Assembly (NCBI GenBank): GCA_026707335.1
Contig: JAPOXB010000259.1
Coordinates: 1 to 8,098 of the forward strand
Direction of reading: 5' to 3'
Origin: Chloroflexota bacterium
GTDB lineage: Bacteria; Chloroflexota; Dehalococcoidia; Bin125
DNA length: 8,098 nt
The notes under the pieces are model-generated. The model searched no databases. It was not told the DNA's origin and saw only the letters and a list, made by a program, of their open reading frames with translations. Of this stretch, positions 5,857 through 8,098 are shown piece by piece. The number at the start of each line of letters is the position of its first letter. The first letter of the stretch is position 1. The position numbers and the translations under genes were made by a program.

Positions 5857-6489
5857 ATGCGGCTGCTCATCGCGACGGGCAACGCCGGCAAGATCCGCGA
5901 GCTCCGCGCGCTGTTCGATCCCGCCCACTGGGAGATCATCACGCCCGCCGAGGCGGGCGTGGCGGGCCTGGAGGTCGTGGAGGACCGCGACACGCTGTGG
6001 GAGAACGCGCGCAAGAAAGCGCGCGCCTACGCCAACGCCGCGGGGCTGCCCGCGCTGGCCGACGACTCGGGCCTGGAGGTTGATGCGCTGGACGGCGCCC
6101 CCGGAGTGCGCAGCGCCCGTTATGCTGGGGAGAGCGCAACGGACGCGCAGAACCGCGCCAAGCTGCTGCAGGCCCTGGAGGGCGTGCCGGCCGAGCGGCG
6201 CGGGGCGCGCTTCCGGGCGGTCGTGGCCGTGACGTTCCCGTACGGACCGAACGTGCGGTTCGGCCAGGGTGCCGTGGAGGGACGCATCGCGATGGACGAG
6301 CGCGGCGACATGGGCTTCGGCTACGACCCCGTCTTCGCCCTGCCCGACGGGCGGCGCATGGCGGAGCTGGGCCGGGACGAGAAGAACGCGATCAGCCATC
6401 GCGGCCGCGCCGTGCGCGACGTGGCCTTGCTGCGCCCCTGGCTGGCGAGGCCGCTGCCGGACGACGGCCCGGAGGAAGCATCGCCATGA
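5857..6489 (+). CDS. rdgB: XTP/dITP diphosphatase (non-canonical purine NTP pyrophosphatase, HAM1 family)
   Basis: It hydrolyses deaminated purine nucleotides (ITP, dITP, XTP) to monophosphates and pyrophosphate, keeping them out of DNA and RNA. The 210 residues match the family (about 200). The N-terminal TGNAGK (7-12) is the TxNxxK nucleotide-binding motif. LADDSGLEVDALDGAPGV (67-84) contains the catalytic aspartates near D69, followed by SARYAG. FGYDPVF (154-160) and K176 with ISHRGRA (179-185) form the base-recognition region. I chose the ATG at 5857 because the conserved first strand (RLLIATGN) follows at once. An upstream ATG at 5803 and a GTG at 5842 are in frame but would add residues the family lacks. 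The ribosome binding site is only GGGCGG. Its TGA overlaps the moaA ATG (ATGA), so translation is probably coupled. The C-terminal tail GPEEASP encodes the moaA ribosome binding site. Confidence 0.95.
   Translation: MRLLIATGNAGKIRELRALFDPAHWEIITPAEAGVAGLEVVEDRDTLWENARKKARAYANAAGLPALADDSGLEVDALDGAPGVRSARYAGESATDAQNRAKLLQALEGVPAERRGARFRAVVAVTFPYGPNVRFGQGAVEGRIAMDERGDMGFGYDPVFALPDGRRMAELGRDEKNAISHRGRAVRDVALLRPWLARPLPDDGPEEASP
6471..6476 (+). promoter_or_regulatory. Ribosome binding site of moaA inside the end of rdgB
   Basis: GGAGGA lies nine bases before the moaA ATG at 6486, an almost ideal Shine-Dalgarno match and spacing. It settles the moaA start and means moaA can be initiated independently while still being coupled to rdgB translation. 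Confidence 0.75.
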
Positions 6490-7517
6490 CCACCCAGTCG
6501 CCGCCCCCGCTGCGCGATCGGCTGGGTCGCCCCCTGCGCGACCTGCGCGTGTCGGTCACCGACCGCTGCAACTTCCGCTGCCGCTACTGCATGCCGCGCG
6601 AGGTCTTCGGCGCCGACTTCCAGTTCCTGCCCCGCGACCAGATCCTCAGCTTCGAGGAGATCACCCGCGTCGTGGCGGAACTGCACGCGCGCGGGCTGCG
6701 CAAGCTGCGCCTGACGGGCGGCGAGCCGCTGCTGCGCAGCGGCCTGCCGGCGCTGGTCGCGATGCTGCGCGCGCTGCCCGGCCTGGAGATCGCCCTGACG
6801 ACCAACGGCTCGCTGCTGGCGGCGCAGGCGGCGGACCTCGCGGCGGCGGGGCTGGACCGCGTCACCGTCAGTCTGGACAGCATCGACGACGCTGTCTTCC
6901 GGGCCATGAACGACGCCGAGACGCCGGTCGCGCAGGTGCTGGCCGGTATCGACGCGGCGGCGGCGGCCGGCCTGGGGCCGGTCAAGATCAACGCCGTCGT
7001 GCGCCGCGGCGTCAACGACCACACGTTGGTCGATCTGGCGCGGCACTTCCACGGCAGCGGCCACAGCGTGCGCTTCATCGAATACATGGACGTGGGCGCC
7101 AGCAACGGCTGGCGCCTCGACGACGTCGTGCCGGGCGCCGAGATCCTGCGCCGCATCGACGCGGCGCTGCCCCTGGAGCCGGTCGAGCCCGCCTACCGGG
7201 GCGAGGTCGCGCGGCGCTGGCGCTACCGCGACGGCGGCGGCGAGATCGGCGTCATCACGTCCGTCTCGCAGCCCTTCTGCGGCGACTGCACGCGGGCCCG
7301 GCTGTCGGCCGAGGGCGTGCTCTACACCTGCCTCTTCGCCACGCAGGGAACGGACCTGCGCGCCCTCCTGCGCGGCGACGACCCCGACGCCCTGCGGCGG
7401 CGCCTGGAGGAGGTCTGGTCGGAGCGCGAGGATCGCTACTCGGAGCTGCGCGCGGCCGCCACGCCGGACCTGCCGGAGGCGGGCCGCAAGATCGAGATGT
7501 CGTACATCGGTGGCTGA
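6486..7517 (+). CDS. moaA: GTP 3',8-cyclase (molybdenum cofactor synthesis radical SAM enzyme)
   Basis: With MoaC it performs the first step of molybdenum cofactor synthesis: the radical SAM rearrangement of GTP to 3',8-cyclo-7,8-dihydro-GTP in the cytosol. The 343 residues are a normal length. The N-terminal cluster is C28xxxC32xxC35 in DRCNFRCRYCMP, which binds the SAM-cleaving [4Fe-4S] cluster. TGGEPLLR (77-84) is the SAM-binding GGE region, and SLDS (129-132) and FIEYMDVG (197-204) are typical barrel segments. The second cluster, which binds GTP, uses C265, C268 and C282 (FCGDCTRARLS, LYTCLF), with R270 and R272 beside it. The protein ends in Gly-Gly (342-343), the C-terminal motif needed by MoaA for GTP cyclisation. 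These features exclude other radical SAM families such as PqqE or NifB. It overlaps rdgB by 4 bases and moaC by 8. Confidence 0.97.
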   Translation: MTTQSPPPLRDRLGRPLRDLRVSVTDRCNFRCRYCMPREVFGADFQFLPRDQILSFEEITRVVAELHARGLRKLRLTGGEPLLRSGLPALVAMLRALPGLEIALTTNGSLLAAQAADLAAAGLDRVTVSLDSIDDAVFRAMNDAETPVAQVLAGIDAAAAAGLGPVKINAVVRRGVNDHTLVDLARHFHGSGHSVRFIEYMDVGASNGWRLDDVVPGAEILRRIDAALPLEPVEPAYRGEVARRWRYRDGGGEIGVITSVSQPFCGDCTRARLSAEGVLYTCLFATQGTDLRALLRGDDPDALRRRLEEVWSEREDRYSELRAAATPDLPEAGRKIEMSYIGG

Positions 7518-8037
7518 GGCCGCGCGGGGCGCGCCGGACGACCCGTCGCTGAGCCACGTCGACGCCGCCGGCCGGGCGCGCATGGTCGACGTGGGCGACA
7601 AGGACGTCAGCGAGCGCGCCGCCGTCGCCGAGGGGCGCGTCCTGATGCAGGCCGGGACCGCGGCGCTGATCGCCGACAACGCGCTGCGGAAGGGCGACCT
7701 GCTGGCCACGGCCGAGCTGGCCGGCGTGATGGCCGCCAAGCGCACCCACGAGCTGATCCCGCTCTGCCACCCGCTGGCCCTGAGCCATGTCAGCGTCGAA
7801 TGCGCGCTGGAGGCGGAGGCCGAGACGCCGCCCGGCTTCGGCGGGGCCGTCGCGATCCGGGCGCGGGTGCGCTGCCGCGGCCGCACCGGCGTCGAGATGG
7901 AGGCGCTGACGGCGGTGAGCGTCGCCGCGCTGACGGTCTACGACATGGCCAAGGCGGTCGATCGGGGCATGCGCATCACCGACGTGCGGCTGCGCGAGAA
8001 GAGCGGCGGCCGCTCGGGCGAGATCCGGCTGGAATAG
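7510..8037 (+). CDS. moaC: Cyclic pyranopterin monophosphate synthase
   Basis: It converts the MoaA product, 3',8-cyclo-7,8-dihydro-GTP, to cyclic pyranopterin monophosphate, the first stable intermediate of molybdenum cofactor. The 175 residues are slightly longer than E. coli MoaC (about 160), owing to extra N-terminal residues and a small insertion near 101-112 (AETPPGFGG). The conserved core is intact: MVDVGDK (25-31), K61 in ALRKGDLL, KRTHELIPLCHPL (77-89, with C86 and H87), GVEMEALTAVSVAALTVYD (127-145, with D145), K148, and the C-terminal KSGGRSGE (164-171). These correspond to E. coli K51, H77, D128 and K131. The start is GTG at 7510, eight bases before the moaA stop ends. No ATG stands upstream in this frame, and the next ATG (7582) would remove conserved sequence. 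No strong ribosome binding site is visible, so it is probably translated by coupling to moaA. Known homologues form hexamers of dimers. Confidence 0.96.
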   Translation: MAEAARGAPDDPSLSHVDAAGRARMVDVGDKDVSERAAVAEGRVLMQAGTAALIADNALRKGDLLATAELAGVMAAKRTHELIPLCHPLALSHVSVECALEAEAETPPGFGGAVAIRARVRCRGRTGVEMEALTAVSVAALTVYDMAKAVDRGMRITDVRLREKSGGRSGEIRLE

Positions 8038-8044
8038 CGGGGAA

Positions 8045-8098
8045 CCTCACCCCCTGGCCCCCCTCTCCATTGCCGAGCAATGGAGCGGGGGGACTCGG
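8045..8098. repeat. Palindromic repeat-like element after moaC, possible terminator
   Basis: CTCCATTGC (8065-8073) pairs perfectly with GCAATGGAG (8077-8085) around the loop CGA. After one T/C mismatch the stem continues as six C's (8058-8063) against six G's (8087-8092). The flank CCTCACCCCCTGG (8045-8057) and the C-run/G-run form resemble dispersed intergenic palindromes I recall from Chloroflexota and some other high-GC bacteria. It starts eight bases after the moaC stop and runs to the window edge, so it may be incomplete. It could halt transcription of the rdgB-moaA-moaC unit, but no T-run is visible in the window. Whether it is truly multi-copy cannot be seen from one copy. Confidence 0.55.

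Noticed and set aside
6321..7886. A 521-codon minus-strand frame opposite rdgB, moaA and moaC
   Set aside because: It is a shadow of three overlapping, motif-complete genes.
1..8098. tRNA or rRNA genes, CRISPR arrays, transposases, phage or defence genes
   Set aside because: No tRNA-like cloverleaf, regularly spaced repeats or characteristic protein motifs were found on either strand. The window reads as ordinary core metabolism apart from the small SWIM gene, the partial gene and the terminal repeat.

Overview
The window is high-GC bacterial chromosomal DNA (clearly above two thirds G+C by eye, with G or C in most third codon positions). It carries nine protein-coding genes packed with little spacing. 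Seven are recognisable core-metabolism enzymes, one is a small SWIM zinc-finger protein, and one is an unrecognised gene cut by the left edge. The gene content, the small stand-alone SWIM protein, the GSKGKGS form of the FolC P-loop and the C-run/G-run palindrome at the right end recall Chloroflexota (Thermomicrobia-like lineages). That placement is an impression from memory, not a search result, and is only moderately likely.

Layout, left to right. Positions 3-269 (+) are the C-terminal end of an unknown protein. Positions 270-503 hold no gene but contain a cluster of hairpins ending in a terminator-like stem with a TTTT run. Positions 504-743 (+) encode the 79-residue SWIM protein, which runs convergently into fabF (756-2006, -). 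fabF lies 37 bp downstream of folC (2044-3453, -), so these two probably form a folC-fabF transcription unit (folate polyglutamylation and fatty-acid elongation). A 149-bp divergent region separates folC from fbp (3603-4592, +), a class 1 fructose-1,6-bisphosphatase. It is followed by a class I (Schiff-base) fructose-bisphosphate aldolase (4749-5780, +) with a strong ribosome binding site and perhaps its own promoter. Then come rdgB (5857-6489, +), moaA (6486-7517, +) and moaC (7510-8037, +), which overlap end to start and are almost certainly co-transcribed. The last 54 bases hold a strong palindrome that looks like a dispersed repeat and may also act as a terminator.

Functionally, aldolase and FBPase catalyse consecutive steps of gluconeogenesis and sugar-phosphate recycling: triose phosphates to fructose-1,6-bisphosphate to fructose-6-phosphate. 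MoaA and MoaC catalyse the two consecutive steps from GTP to cyclic pyranopterin monophosphate in molybdenum cofactor synthesis. RdgB removes deaminated purine nucleotides (ITP, XTP) from the nucleotide pool. Every recognisable enzyme retains its expected catalytic motifs, and none is broken or frameshifted.

I found no convincing sign of an undescribed multi-gene system, CRISPR array, transposase, phage gene, tRNA or rRNA. The points most worth a second look are the hairpin-rich leader and small SWIM protein near the left end, the terminal palindromic repeat, and the rdgB-moaA-moaC coupling.
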